Below are positions 8,530 through 17,262 of a stretch of DNA of 32,573 bases, piece by piece; within the stretch, counting starts at the first letter, position 1; every line of letters begins with the position of its first letter. Origin of the DNA: Gemmatimonadota bacterium (GTDB lineage: Bacteria; Gemmatimonadota; Gemmatimonadetes; Longimicrobiales; Gaopeijiaceae); contig SKJY01000225.1 of the NCBI GenBank assembly GCA_007121775.1, positions 1-32,573 of the forward strand. The letters run 5' to 3'. The notes beneath the pieces are model-generated. The model saw nothing but the letters and a program-made list of their open reading frames with translations, was not told the DNA's origin and ran no database searches. A program made the position numbers and the translations under genes.

Positions 8530-9375
8530 TCAATGGAAGGAGGCCCGCTCCAGCTCTGCCCCAAAGAAGCGGAACTCGTCGGGAGCTCCCAGACGCCACC
8601 CCGCCTCCATGAGGGCCGGGAGGGTGTAGCCATCCGCAGAAAGCTCTCCGGCCATCTCCACCACGAAGCGTTCGTACCCGGGCTCCCTGCCCTCCTCGGC
8701 GTCATCCGCCCAGCGGAGCGCTTCGATCCGCAGGGGACGCCCTTCGGCGTCGACCTCCAGCGTCGCCTCCACCACCTCCGTCCCCACCGGGAAGTGGAAG
8801 CGGGCCCGGTGCTCATCCACCTCCTCCCAGCGGAGCCCTTCAGGAGCGAAGGGCGATCCTGGGATCAGGGTGGCGGGCACCAGCACCGCCTCCATCCCCA
8901 GTCTGCCCGCCGCCGATCGGGTGACCCCCTCCCCTTCCGCCTGCACCACCGGAACGAAGCCGAAGAGCTGCCACCGCATCTCGCCCCGTCCGTCGCTGTA
9001 ACGGTCATATCCTCGGATCCGGGCCAGCCCTCCCCCCGCCACCGCCAGCCAGATGAAGCCGTGGGGAGGAGCGAGGACCTGCCGCGCCTCCAGGCTGAGG
9101 GGCTCTTCGTCCGGAACCAGGGCGATGGAGCCCGTCATGTCCAGCTCCACCGCCCCTGCCAACGGGGTACCCGGGGCGATGGCATGGAGGAAGAAGCGGC
9201 GGGCGGGCTCCGGGAGATCCTCCACCATGGCAGGCTCGAAGGTCACCTCGGCGACGCCTTCGCCCACACTGATGAGCTCCATCCAGATCCGGTCGAGCTC
9301 TGCGTCTGCCCCTCCGCACGCCGGAAGGGTCAAAAACACGAGGAGGGGTAGCAGGGACTGGAAGGCTCGGCGCAT
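8530..9375 (-). CDS. DUF6544 family lipoprotein
   Basis: A 281-residue product from the ATG at 9375: MRRAFQSLLPLLVFLTLPAC is a clear lipoprotein signal with lipobox LPAC. No good ribosome binding site is visible before this ATG; the frame runs on to 9498, but the lipoprotein signal makes 9375 the sensible start. The body matches the DUF6544 pattern: LPEPARRFFLHAIAPGTPLA, then GSIAL, EARQVLAPPHGFIWLA, and a C-terminal part of beta-strand character ending in FRFFGAELERA. The function of DUF6544 is not known to me; the fold suggests a lipid- or ligand-binding beta structure, which is inference. The gene is divergent from the hydrolase-barrel fusion (start-to-start gap 110 bases) and convergent with acnA. 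Confidence 0.8.
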   Translation of the reverse strand: MRRAFQSLLPLLVFLTLPACGGADAELDRIWMELISVGEGVAEVTFEPAMVEDLPEPARRFFLHAIAPGTPLAGAVELDMTGSIALVPDEEPLSLEARQVLAPPHGFIWLAVAGGGLARIRGYDRYSDGRGEMRWQLFGFVPVVQAEGEGVTRSAAGRLGMEAVLVPATLIPGSPFAPEGLRWEEVDEHRARFHFPVGTEVVEATLEVDAEGRPLRIEALRWADDAEEGREPGYERFVVEMAGELSADGYTLPALMEAGWRLGAPDEFRFFGAELERASFH

Positions 9376-9485
9376 GGTGACGGTGCGGATCTGTGGATTC
9401 CTGGATGGAGACCGAGGTATCTTGGGGTCAGGATCGATATCCCCGCCCCCAGGAAGATAACCCCCCTCCTCCGGGAGAGCCTCCC

Positions 9486-11594
9486 GTGTCCGCTTCATCC
9501 CTGGTCCTGACGTCCATCGGGAAACGCGTCCGCCTGGTGCCTCTGGTGGCTCCCGCGCTACTCCTCACCCTGGCGGCCTGCCGGGCCCACACCCCGCCCA
9601 TCACCCTCCCGGACGGACGTCCGGATCCGGCGGGGATCGCGGTCATGGAGACCGTGGAGCTGGGTGGGCTCGAGCAGTGGATCCTCATCCGTGGGAAGCG
9701 GGCGAATGCCCCGGTCCTCCTTCGTCTCCACGGTGGGCCGGGTGCAGCGGACATGCCTGTGACACGCCACTTCAACCGGGCGCTGGAAGAGCACTTCGTG
9801 GTGGTGAGCTGGGACCAGCGGGGCGCCGGCAAGTCCAACCCCCGGAGCTTCGATCCCGGGACCATGACCTTCCAGCGGTTCATGGACGACGCCCACGAGC
9901 TAACCCGCCATCTCCAGGGGCGGTTCGAGCAGCCCAGGATCTTCCTCATGGGTCACTCGTGGGGAAGCCAACTCGGACTCCGTCTGGTGGAACGCCACCC
10001 CGAGGACTACGCCGGCTACATCGGTGTGGCCCAATCGGTGGATCAGGAGCGGGCACTGGGAGTGGCCCACGGATGGCTGGTGGAGCAGGCGGAACAGGCC
10101 GGCGACGAGGCAACCCTTCAGGCCCTCGCCGACCTCGGTCCCCCTCCCTACCCGGTCCACGCCGACTTCGTCCGCTTTGTAAGGTTACTGGACCGGTACG
10201 GGGCCAATGTGGACGTAGGCTTCGGCACCCTGGCCTGGGTGGCCATGACCGCCCCCGAGTACTCGGCTCGGGACCTGGCCCGCTGGCTCCGGGGGGCCCG
10301 CCGGGGGAGCGGCCCCATGTGGGACGAGCCGGCCTATCGCGGGTTCGATGCCTTCACCCAGATCCCCCACCTTAGGGTGCCCAGCCACTTCTTCATGGGG
10401 GGCCGGGACATGAACACCCCCCTCTCTCTGGTGGAGGAGTACCGAAACGGCCTGGTGGACGCGGAGATGGCAAGCATTGTGGTCTTCGAGGGCGTAGGAC
10501 ACACTCCCTTCCTGGCAAACCCGGAGCGGTTCACTCAGGAGGTTGTCCGGGCTCTCCTGGGGCCGGACGCCCCTGTCACCGGCAGTTCCGAGGCCGACCG
10601 ACCCCGGTCCAGTTGGGCCGCCCTTCCCTTCGCCTTCTACTCCCCCGAAACCCGTTTCGGCGGAGGTGTCTACGGGAGTGTCCACCGACGCCTGGGACCA
10701 GACCTCCCTTCCTCGAGCCTCGAAGTCGCCCTCAGCGCCACCGCCCGCCGCCAGTACGTCCTGGATCTCTTCCCCAGCCTTCACCTCCAAGGCGGCCGGA
10801 GAGTGGATGCGACACTCCAGGTACAGGAGTACCCGGACCGGTTCTTTGGAGTGGGACCGGGGGTGCGGAGTCTGGACGAGGGCTTCACCACCCGGACCCT
10901 GGCCGCCCGAGCCCGGAGCCAATGGGAGTTGCTGCCTGGTCTCCGAGTGGGCGCGCAGGGCTTGGCGCGATGGGACCGGCTCACCCAGTGGGACGAGGGT
11001 GGGTTTTTGGAGGAAGGGCTTTTGGCGGGGATCCAACCCGACGTCCGGTCCGGCCGATGGGTGGGCCTGGGGCTTCTGGCGACCCAGGATTCCCGAAACC
11101 ACATCCTGAACCCTGTCTCCGGGCAGTATGTGGAGGTATCGGCCCTGGCCCGCCCGTCATTCCTGGGCAGCACTACGAGCTACAGCATGCTTACCGCTGA
11201 GGTACGCCGCTTCCAGCCCATGGAGAGGGGCGGGACTCTGGCCTTTCGGGGGGCCCTGGGTCGCGCCACTGGAGAGGTACCCCCACTCCTCCTTCCGGCC
11301 CTGGGGGGGCGGGAACAGCTCAGGGGATACGCCGGGGGTCAGCTCCGGGATCGGGCGCTGGCGGTGGCCCAGCTCGAGTGGCGCACCCCGCTGATGGGAC
11401 GCCTCCACGGCGCTCTCTTCGCCGACGCGGGTCAGGTGGCGCCGGAGTTGGGTCGGCTGGACCTTGCGGATGCCGAGCTCTCGGCGGGGGCCGGACTCCG
11501 ATTCCTCCTGGGCGCCGGCTCACCCATCCGGATCGACTGGGCACGGGGTCGCCGGGGCGCCGGGCTCTACATGACCATAGGGCACCCTTTCTGA
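9486..11594 (+). CDS. Lipoprotein alpha/beta-hydrolase (S33-like) fused to an Omp85/BamA-type outer-membrane barrel
   Basis: The start is GTG at 9486, preceded by GGGAGA with about 7-base spacing; in-frame ATGs at 9393 and 9405 would add an unlikely Pro-rich leader. The 702-residue product has a signal with lipobox LAAC (Cys32). Residues about 50-360 are an alpha/beta-hydrolase of the proline-iminopeptidase type: oxyanion motif HGGPG (82-86), DQRGAGKSNP (110-119), nucleophile GHSWG (Ser158), acid in GGRDMNT (Asp308), and His339 in GVGHTPF. After a short linker (about 360-378), residues 379-702 resemble the POTRA-less BamA/TamA-family barrel: PFAFYSPETRFGGGVYGS, YPDRFFGVGPG, DSRN, the L6-loop motif LRGY (612-615), a final strand with IRIDWARG, and a terminal Phe. 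No POTRA domain is present. The likely role is a surface- or periplasm-displayed hydrolase anchored by its own barrel, loosely parallel to patatin-barrel (type Vd) proteins. The substrate is unknown. Confidence 0.88.
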   Translation: MSASSLVLTSIGKRVRLVPLVAPALLLTLAACRAHTPPITLPDGRPDPAGIAVMETVELGGLEQWILIRGKRANAPVLLRLHGGPGAADMPVTRHFNRALEEHFVVVSWDQRGAGKSNPRSFDPGTMTFQRFMDDAHELTRHLQGRFEQPRIFLMGHSWGSQLGLRLVERHPEDYAGYIGVAQSVDQERALGVAHGWLVEQAEQAGDEATLQALADLGPPPYPVHADFVRFVRLLDRYGANVDVGFGTLAWVAMTAPEYSARDLARWLRGARRGSGPMWDEPAYRGFDAFTQIPHLRVPSHFFMGGRDMNTPLSLVEEYRNGLVDAEMASIVVFEGVGHTPFLANPERFTQEVVRALLGPDAPVTGSSEADRPRSSWAALPFAFYSPETRFGGGVYGSVHRRLGPDLPSSSLEVALSATARRQYVLDLFPSLHLQGGRRVDATLQVQEYPDRFFGVGPGVRSLDEGFTTRTLAARARSQWELLPGLRVGAQGLARWDRLTQWDEGGFLEEGLLAGIQPDVRSGRWVGLGLLATQDSRNHILNPVSGQYVEVSALARPSFLGSTTSYSMLTAEVRRFQPMERGGTLAFRGALGRATGEVPPLLLPALGGREQLRGYAGGQLRDRALAVAQLEWRTPLMGRLHGALFADAGQVAPELGRLDLADAELSAGAGLRFLLGAGSPIRIDWARGRRGAGLYMTIGHPF

Positions 11595-11606
11595 GCCTGT
11601 CGGGGA

Positions 11607-12449
11607 TTACCGGAGCGGCCCGATCTCGTCCCGAAGGGCCATAGGTCGGTCCAGCACTTCCTTGAGCACCACCGCCTTCCGGAGATCGTTCATACTGCCC
11701 GTCTCCAGGAGCCGCGTATAGGGGGTCCCCGCACCGCCACGGACCCGGGCCCGGACGTGGTCCTTCTCGTCGGTGGAAAGGGGTGAGGAGACCTCCGTGA
11801 GATCTCCCTTGGAGATGTCTTCCAGCTTCCCCCAGGGCTCCTCGAGCTGGCGGTAGACCTCAGCCTCCCCCACCTCCACTGCTTCCACCCTCTCACTCCA
11901 GCGGTCCGAGACACCCCGGTCGTCCATCCCCTCCATCCAGCGGGACGAACGACGGGTCTCAACCTCAGTCGCCTCTACCGGCTTTGACCCTTCCCGCGTC
12001 GACCGGGACATCCGGTCACCAGGGGTGGGTGCCGGAATCCCGGGGCCCGGGTCGGGCTCCGGAGATGGTCGCTCAGGAGCCCGACCGGTGAGGATGGCCC
12101 AGAGGTCTTCAGGCACCATGCTTTCGGCGCTCTCCTCGTCCCTCTGACTGGACGGCGCGCCGGCGGAGGGTGCCGGTGACGGCTCTCTCTGCCTGCTGGG
12201 AGCCCGACGGTAACGATCCTCATCGGGCTCGCCGGCCCCAGGGATCCGCCGGTAGCGGTCGGGATCTTCCTCCACCGCTACCGGCGAATCATCACGGCCA
12301 GTGGCATCCGGGGACCACTGCTCCCCGGAGTCCTCCGCCTCCATCTCTTCCATCCGACGCTGGCGCTTCTTCTTCCGTCCCACGGCATCGATGACTGACG
12401 CCGCCATGAACAGGAGGATGAAGAGGATGGTGACGAAGCCTTCTTCCAC
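11607..12449 (-). CDS. Membrane-anchored hypothetical protein, third gene of the nfeD-floA run
   Basis: I do not recognise a named family. Start GTG at 12449 is fixed by an excellent AAGGAGGA seven bases upstream; the gap to the floA stop is 13 bases, so the two are co-transcribed. Of 280 residues, 4-22 form one transmembrane helix (VTILFILLFMAASVIDAV) followed by a basic stop-transfer run RKKKRQRR, which predicts an N-out, C-in single-pass protein. Residues about 30-180 are low-complexity, rich in Pro, Glu, Arg, Ser and Asp, with the pentapeptide DRYRR twice. The C-terminus contains a compact segment, LRKAVVLKEVLDRPMALRD, that looks like a short linear motif. Operon position suggests a role with the FloA/NfeD microdomain system. 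It is convergent with the hydrolase-barrel gene, with 12 bases between stops. Confidence 0.8.
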   Translation of the reverse strand: MEEGFVTILFILLFMAASVIDAVGRKKKRQRRMEEMEAEDSGEQWSPDATGRDDSPVAVEEDPDRYRRIPGAGEPDEDRYRRAPSRQREPSPAPSAGAPSSQRDEESAESMVPEDLWAILTGRAPERPSPEPDPGPGIPAPTPGDRMSRSTREGSKPVEATEVETRRSSRWMEGMDDRGVSDRWSERVEAVEVGEAEVYRQLEEPWGKLEDISKGDLTEVSSPLSTDEKDHVRARVRGGAGTPYTRLLETGSMNDLRKAVVLKEVLDRPMALRDEIGPLR

Positions 12450-12462
12450 GGGTCAGTCCTCC

Positions 12463-13479
12463 TTAGGAGCGGGGACGCTGGCCGCCGCCCTGCTGGGACG
12501 ACTGCTGATCGTCGGAACCGGCGATGGCCTCGCGCATGGTGGTGTCGGACTGGATGTTCCGATACTTCATGTAGTCCATGATCCCCAGGTTGCCGGACTG
12601 GAAAGCGCCGGCGATGGCCCGGGGCACCTCGGCCTCCGCCTCCACCAGGCGGGCGCGCATCTCCTGCACCTTGGCCCGGTTCTCCTGCTCCAGCGCCACG
12701 GCCATGGCGCGCCGCTCCTCGGCACGGGCCTGGGCCACCCGCTTGTCGGCCTCGGCCTGATCGGTCTGGAGTTCGGCGCCGATGTTCTTGCCCACGTCCA
12801 CATCGGCGATGTCGATGGAGAGGATCTCGAAGGCAGTCCCGGAGTCGAGTCCCCGGGAGAGCACCGTCTTGGAGATGGAGTCTGGGTTCTCCAGTACCGC
12901 CTTGTGGGAATCGGAGGAACCGATGGACGACACGATCCCCTCACCGACCCGGGCCAGGATGGTCTCTTCTCCGGCACCACCCACCAGCCGGTTGATGTTG
13001 GCCCGGACCGTGACCCTGGCGATGGCGATGAGCTGGATCCCGTCCCGGGCCATGGCAGCCACCCGAGGGGTGGCGATGACCTTGGGGTTCACCGAGACCT
13101 GCACCGCCTCGAAGACGTTCCGTCCCGCCAGGTCGATGGCGGCAGCCTGCTGGAACGAGAGATCGATGTTTGCCTTGTCCGCCGAGATCAGGGCCCGGAC
13201 TACCCGGTCCACCTGCCCTCCCGCCAGGTAGTGGGCCTCCAGGTCACCCACCTTGATGTCCAATCCGCCCTTGGTGGCCCAGATGAGGGGCCGGACCACG
13301 GCGGGAGGGTTCACCTTCCGGAGGCGCATCCCCACCAGGTAGCCGATCCCCACCCGTGCTCCGGCGGAGATGGCCTCGATCCAGAGTCGGACCGGGATGA
13401 TCCACAGGATGATGATGAGGAGGACCAGAAGTCCGGCCAGCGCCAAAAAGGCGGTTCCGGACAGGAAATCGTCAGCCAT
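12463..13479 (-). CDS. floA: Flotillin-like protein FloA
   Basis: FloA (YqfA family, PF12127) forms oligomeric scaffolds in functional membrane microdomains. The ATG at 13479 is preceded by AAGGAG (spacing 10) and gives 338 residues, close to the usual about 330; the frame upstream to 13776 is not coding-like. A single hydrophobic segment at about 8-30 ([18 protein letters not shown]) anchors the N-terminus. The SPFH-like region follows, with [55 protein letters not shown] and [17 protein letters not shown]. After that comes the Ala/Glu-rich coiled coil ([20 protein letters not shown]) at about 240-290 and a Gln/Ser/Gly-rich tail. The gene lies between an NfeD-type protease gene upstream and an anchored hypothetical protein downstream, the familiar NfeD-flotillin pairing. 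Confidence 0.96.
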   Translation of the reverse strand: MADDFLSGTAFLALAGLLVLLIIILWIIPVRLWIEAISAGARVGIGYLVGMRLRKVNPPAVVRPLIWATKGGLDIKVGDLEAHYLAGGQVDRVVRALISADKANIDLSFQQAAAIDLAGRNVFEAVQVSVNPKVIATPRVAAMARDGIQLIAIARVTVRANINRLVGGAGEETILARVGEGIVSSIGSSDSHKAVLENPDSISKTVLSRGLDSGTAFEILSIDIADVDVGKNIGAELQTDQAEADKRVAQARAEERRAMAVALEQENRAKVQEMRARLVEAEAEVPRAIAGAFQSGNLGIMDYMKYRNIQSDTTMREAIAGSDDQQSSQQGGGQRPRS

Positions 13480-13639
13480 CCGTCGTGTACTCCTTGAGAA
13501 GTGGAGTTCGGGTCGTGGAGAGGACCGGACCGGGTTTTGGCCCGATCCAGTACATTCGATGTGCGATTCGAAAAGGCCCGGCCGTTCACCTCTTGGGTGC
13601 CCGTCCAGGGCCTGGCCGAGATGGCGTGAGCCGGGTGCT

Positions 13640-15157
13640 TTACCCGGCCTCGGGCCCAGGGTGCCCTGGAGTGATTTCCCGGTCCGGCGCCACCCGGACC
13701 ACGTGCCGGTACCCCTCTGAGGCGACGATCTCGATGGGGGTGCCCGACTCGATCCATGCCTGCTCCGAAACCACATCCAGGCGCTCGTCGCCGAAGAGGC
13801 CCGTGCCTGCCGGGCGGAGGTCCGTCACCGCCACCCCGCGCTTGCCCCGGAGTTCATCCCGGCGAACGGAGGAAGTATACCCCGTCTCCCGGTGGGTGTC
13901 TTCGCCCAGGAAGATTCCCAGGCGGGTAAGCCGCCGGTTAGCCGGCATGCGGCGGATGAGGAACCACGAGCTGGCCATCACCAGGGTCAGGGTCATGGCC
14001 AGGGTCATGGCGGCACGGCTGTAGTCGTTGACGGTGGGGATGTCGCCGATGAGAGACATGTAGATCCCCGCCAGGATGGCCAGAGCGCCGAGGATCCCGA
14101 AGACTCCGAGACCCGGAAGGACCAGCGCCTCCACCAGCACCAGCACCACCCCCACACCGAAGACGATGAGCCCCTCGAGCCCCGCCAGCCCGATGATGAG
14201 GTGCGAGCCGAAGAAGAGGGCCAGGGCTAGCACCCCGGCTCCCCCCGCCAACCCAATCCCCGGGGACTTGATTTCCACCAGGAGCCCCAGGAAGCCCAGA
14301 GAGAGAAGGAAGGGCGCCACCACCGGGTGGGTGAGGAAGCGTACCGTGCGCTCCGCCCAGTTGGCGGTCTGGTCCACCACCTCCCGTCCGGTGGTCCCCA
14401 GCGCCTCCATGAGGGCGTCCCAATCTGCCACCTCGGTGGCGTACCCCAGTTCCACCGCCTCAGAGTAGGTGAGGGTAAGGAGTCGACCGGCCGCCACCAC
14501 GCCCTCGATCTCGATCTCCGGGTCCACCATGGCCTCGGCCACAGCCGGGTCCAGTCCCCGCGCCTCTGCCAGAGACCGCATGGTGCTCCGCATGACGGAC
14601 ACAATCTTTTCAGGCGCCGTCTCCCCGGTACCATCCACGGGGGTAGCCCCCCCGATCCGGGAGCCGGGACGCATGAAAATCCCGTCGGTAGCCAGCGAGA
14701 TGAGAGCGCCGGCGGAGATGGCGGCGCGGTTCACATAGGCGTAGACCGGAACCTCCGAATCGGCGATGGCGGCGGCGATGCGCTCGGCAGCGTCGACCCG
14801 TCCGCCCGGCGTATCCACATCCAGGATCACCGCCGCTGCGTCGGCGGCCGCCGCCTCCTGCAGACTCCGCTCAAGGAAGGGGGCAAGGCCCAGTTCGATC
14901 ACGCCCTGCACCGGAACCCGGAAGACGGGCCCCTCACCCAAGGCCTGAGCCGGAGTATCCTCGGTGCGCTCCTCCGGAACATCCTGGGAGTCCAAGGCCA
15001 CGACGGGAGCGAAGCCTGCATTGCCGGGCACAGCCGGACGTTCCGGACCCCATACCGCTCCCATCAGCACGGTGGAAAGCGCCGCCAGGGGTGCGGCCAC
15101 CAGAGCCGCAGGCAACGCACGGCGGAGCGTTTCGCGTCGGAACGAAAGATTGAGCAT
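13640..15157 (-). CDS. NfeD-family membrane serine protease (ClpP-class)
   Basis: Long-form NfeD protein of 505 residues. The ATG at 15157 is chosen for GGAGGG just upstream and the resulting signal or anchor sequence (about 12-33, [19 protein letters not shown]). Residues about 78-270 are the ClpP-like protease domain: [29 protein letters not shown], the nucleophile in [14 protein letters not shown] (Ser148) and a likely catalytic Lys184 in [10 protein letters not shown], matching the Ser-Lys dyad of STOPP proteases. Several transmembrane helices follow (about 290-410, rich in Gly, Ala, Leu and Val), then a C-terminal OB-like NfeD domain (about 425-505; [19 protein letters not shown]). The family cleaves hydrophobic segments of membrane partners, and the neighbour floA encodes its usual companion. 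The 160-base gap to floA may hold a weak internal terminator or promoter. Confidence 0.93.
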   Translation of the reverse strand: MLNLSFRRETLRRALPAALVAAPLAALSTVLMGAVWGPERPAVPGNAGFAPVVALDSQDVPEERTEDTPAQALGEGPVFRVPVQGVIELGLAPFLERSLQEAAAADAAAVILDVDTPGGRVDAAERIAAAIADSEVPVYAYVNRAAISAGALISLATDGIFMRPGSRIGGATPVDGTGETAPEKIVSVMRSTMRSLAEARGLDPAVAEAMVDPEIEIEGVVAAGRLLTLTYSEAVELGYATEVADWDALMEALGTTGREVVDQTANWAERTVRFLTHPVVAPFLLSLGFLGLLVEIKSPGIGLAGGAGVLALALFFGSHLIIGLAGLEGLIVFGVGVVLVLVEALVLPGLGVFGILGALAILAGIYMSLIGDIPTVNDYSRAAMTLAMTLTLVMASSWFLIRRMPANRRLTRLGIFLGEDTHRETGYTSSVRRDELRGKRGVAVTDLRPAGTGLFGDERLDVVSEQAWIESGTPIEIVASEGYRHVVRVAPDREITPGHPGPEAG

Positions 15158-15217
15158 GATCCCTCCGTGGCTCGATTTCCCCTCGACGTCGGAAGACGCC
15201 AACTCAGGGTTCGGGTG

Positions 15218-16051
15218 TCAGGGCGACCCGAGCTCGTCCAGGAGCCGGATGGAGTACCAGGCCCGCTGGAGAGCCAGCACCGCGTCTCCGTTTCGGAGCG
15301 CCGATCGGGCACCCACAAGGAGCCGTTCGGCTCGGGCCGCCTCTTCACCAGGATACGAATGAACCCCCGAAACCCTTCGAAAGGTTTCCTCCGCCTCCAC
15401 CAGTAGCTCCCGGGCCAGGGTCTCGGGCGTGGTGGCTCGCAGGTGATCCGCCGCCCCCAGGAGGTGGAGGACCGCTCCTTCCTGGTCGTCCATGGCAAGG
15501 GACGCCTCCGCCTCCCTCTGATGGGCCCGAGCCGCCTCCAGCGTCGGTGCCAGGTGCAGCGGAAAATCCCCCTCCAGAAGCTCGTCGATGCGGCGGAAGG
15601 TCCGGTCCAACTCCCGGATCGCCGCCGCCAGGTCCCGTTCGTGGAGGCGTGGGGCCAGGAGGGGCGCCGCAGCCCGACGCACCTCGGCTCGAAGTGGCTC
15701 CCCTTCCTCACGGGGGAGCGCCCAGGAGGCCTCCCAACTCTCGATGAGTCGGGTAAACTCGCGGCCCCGGGCAGACCAGCGCAGGATCCGGGGCAGGGTC
15801 GGCAGATCGGCCTGGTAGCGGAGGGTGGGGAAGCTCTCCTTGGCCTCCACCTCCACCGGCTCAGGAGCCAGGAGGTCGCCGCACCCGCAGAGTACGAGAG
15901 TCAAACATACGGCCAGGACCGAGGTCCACCGGCTCCGCCGTCGGCGGTGGGGAAGAGCGAAGGCGCGGAACCGAATCAAGGAGGCGATGGGGTGGCTGGG
16001 GACGGCGCTGGATACTGACGTCGCAGGATTGACCTTCGCACGGCGCAGCAT
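15218..16051 (-). CDS. Hypothetical helical lipoprotein
   Basis: No named family recognised. The 277-residue frame starts with ATG at 16051; the n-region is unusually long and basic (RRRRSR at about 36-41) before the hydrophobic core SVLAVCLTLVL and the lipobox LCGC (Cys57). A start further in, such as TTG at about residue 25, is possible. The mature part is almost entirely predicted helix, rich in Ala, Arg, Glu and Leu, with repeated patterns such as LARELLVEAEETFRR and GDAVLALQRAWYSIRLLDEL. This suggests a TPR-like or helical-hairpin periplasmic protein. The stop lies 60 bases before the nfeD start on the same strand, so it may be the first gene of that unit. It is divergent from the sodium channel gene. 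Confidence 0.72.
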   Translation of the reverse strand: MLRRAKVNPATSVSSAVPSHPIASLIRFRAFALPHRRRRSRWTSVLAVCLTLVLCGCGDLLAPEPVEVEAKESFPTLRYQADLPTLPRILRWSARGREFTRLIESWEASWALPREEGEPLRAEVRRAAAPLLAPRLHERDLAAAIRELDRTFRRIDELLEGDFPLHLAPTLEAARAHQREAEASLAMDDQEGAVLHLLGAADHLRATTPETLARELLVEAEETFRRVSGVHSYPGEEAARAERLLVGARSALRNGDAVLALQRAWYSIRLLDELGSP

Positions 16052-16256
16052 GGTGGACCAACCTTGGGCAACCTATGGTACTCTCAGCCTGTGGGCCAGG
16101 GTCCGGAAGACGTGCCCCACGAGCGTCTACCCCCTGATCCCCTGCCACCCCATCTTTCCGTCTTTCCAGGCGGCCAGAATCACTTGCCGGACCGGTCCGC
16201 ATCCCTCAGCGGATCCCTGCTGCGTTCACCCCCACCATCCCCCGATTCCGAATCCC
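16052..16256. promoter_or_regulatory. Divergent intergenic region, lipoprotein / sodium channel
   Basis: No gene is supported between the two starts. The frame of the channel stays open through this region, but the encoded Pro/His/Cys-rich peptide does not look like protein. It should contain both promoters; only short A/T-richer spots near 16060-16090 were seen, and no convincing -35/-10 pair was found. Confidence 0.25.
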
Positions 16257-17069
16257 GTGAGCCTCCGTTCCCGCATCGACACCTGGGTCGAGTCCACCCC
16301 GGTGCAGGCCACCGTGGTGACCCTCATCGTCATCAATGCCGTAATCCTGGGTCTCGAAACCTCCGAGACCGTCATGGACCGCTGGTCACACATCCTGCTG
16401 CCCGCCGACAAAGCGATCCTGGCTGTCTTCGTGGTTGAAATCGCCCTCAAGATCTTCGCGCGGGGGTGGCGCTTCTTCCGTAACGGATGGGACGTCTTCG
16501 ATTTCGTGGTGGTAGGGATCGCCCTGGTACCGGCGGCGGGGCCGTTGGCGGTTCTCCGAGCACTCCGGGTTCTGCGGGTCCTGCGACTCCTCTCCATGGT
16601 CCCCCAGCTCCGCTTCGTGGTGGACGCGCTTCTGAAGGCCATCCCCGGGATCAGCTCCATCTTCGCTCTCATGGGGATCCTCTTCTACGTCTTCGCCGTC
16701 ATCGCCACGAGCCTCTTCGGGTCATCCTTCGAGGAGTGGTTCGGCACCATTCCGGCCTCCCTCTACTCCCTATTCCAGATCATGACGCTGGAGAGCTGGT
16801 CCATGGGGATCGTCCGACCGGTCATGGATGTGTACCCCTACGCGTGGGTCTTCTTCGTCCCTTTCATCCTGATCGCCACCTTCACCATGCTGAATCTCTT
16901 CATCGGGATCATCGTGGACACTATGCAGACCCTCCACGACTCCGGCATGGAGGAAGGGAAGGAAATCCTGGACGATGCGCTGAGCGCGGAGGAAGGAAGG
17001 ATCCGCCACGAGATCGACCTTCTCCGCCAGGAAATGCGGGCCCTGCGCCAGGCCCTGGAGGGCCGCTGA
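16257..17069 (+). CDS. NaChBac-type voltage-gated sodium channel (single-domain, 6 TM)
   Basis: A 270-residue one-repeat ion channel that would form homotetramers in the inner membrane. GTG at 16257 is chosen because it gives the family's usual length (about 270) and begins right before S1; the upstream in-frame extension looks non-coding. Segments: S1 about 17-37, S2 50-68, S3 79-92, and the S4 sensor with arginines every third residue (R101, R104, R107, R110; VLRALRVLRVLRLL). S5 is 131-155, the pore helix and filter include TLESWS (177-182), and S6 is 195-222 (MLNLFIGIIVDTM). TLESWS matches the sodium-selective filter of BacNav channels rather than the calcium-type Asp-rich variants. The C-terminal tail (236-270) is a predicted tetrameric coiled coil. 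It probably links to motility, pH or Na+ homeostasis, which is inference. Confidence 0.95.
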   Translation: MSLRSRIDTWVESTPVQATVVTLIVINAVILGLETSETVMDRWSHILLPADKAILAVFVVEIALKIFARGWRFFRNGWDVFDFVVVGIALVPAAGPLAVLRALRVLRVLRLLSMVPQLRFVVDALLKAIPGISSIFALMGILFYVFAVIATSLFGSSFEEWFGTIPASLYSLFQIMTLESWSMGIVRPVMDVYPYAWVFFVPFILIATFTMLNLFIGIIVDTMQTLHDSGMEEGKEILDDALSAEEGRIRHEIDLLRQEMRALRQALEGR

Positions 17070-17262
17070 GAGGACGGTGGCCGCTAGTGCGCCAACCCTG
17101 GACACCGGCTCTTTCGTTGGACAATGTGAAGGGGAGGCAGCGGTCCTGCGCACCTGTGCCGGACCGGACTCGCCCACCGGCTCCGCTGACTCGCTGGCCG
17201 GCTTCGTCCCACGGCCGAGCCGCGCATCCCCCTCCTTCTTCCGTCTCCAGCCATCCGGATCC
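17070..17262 (+). promoter_or_regulatory. Intergenic region before the DUF2237 gene
   Basis: 193 bases between the channel stop and the ATG of the DUF2237 gene. The downstream frame is open from 17077, but DUF2237 proteins are about 125 residues, so that extension is not counted as coding. It could carry the promoter for the DUF2237/chorismate mutase pair; no clear element was assigned. Confidence 0.2.

Noticed and set aside
13480..13639. Possible attenuator between nfeD and floA (AGGCCC/GGGCCT then TTTT on the minus strand)
   Set aside because: A six-base stem with a loop of nearly 30 bases is too weak to call as a terminator.
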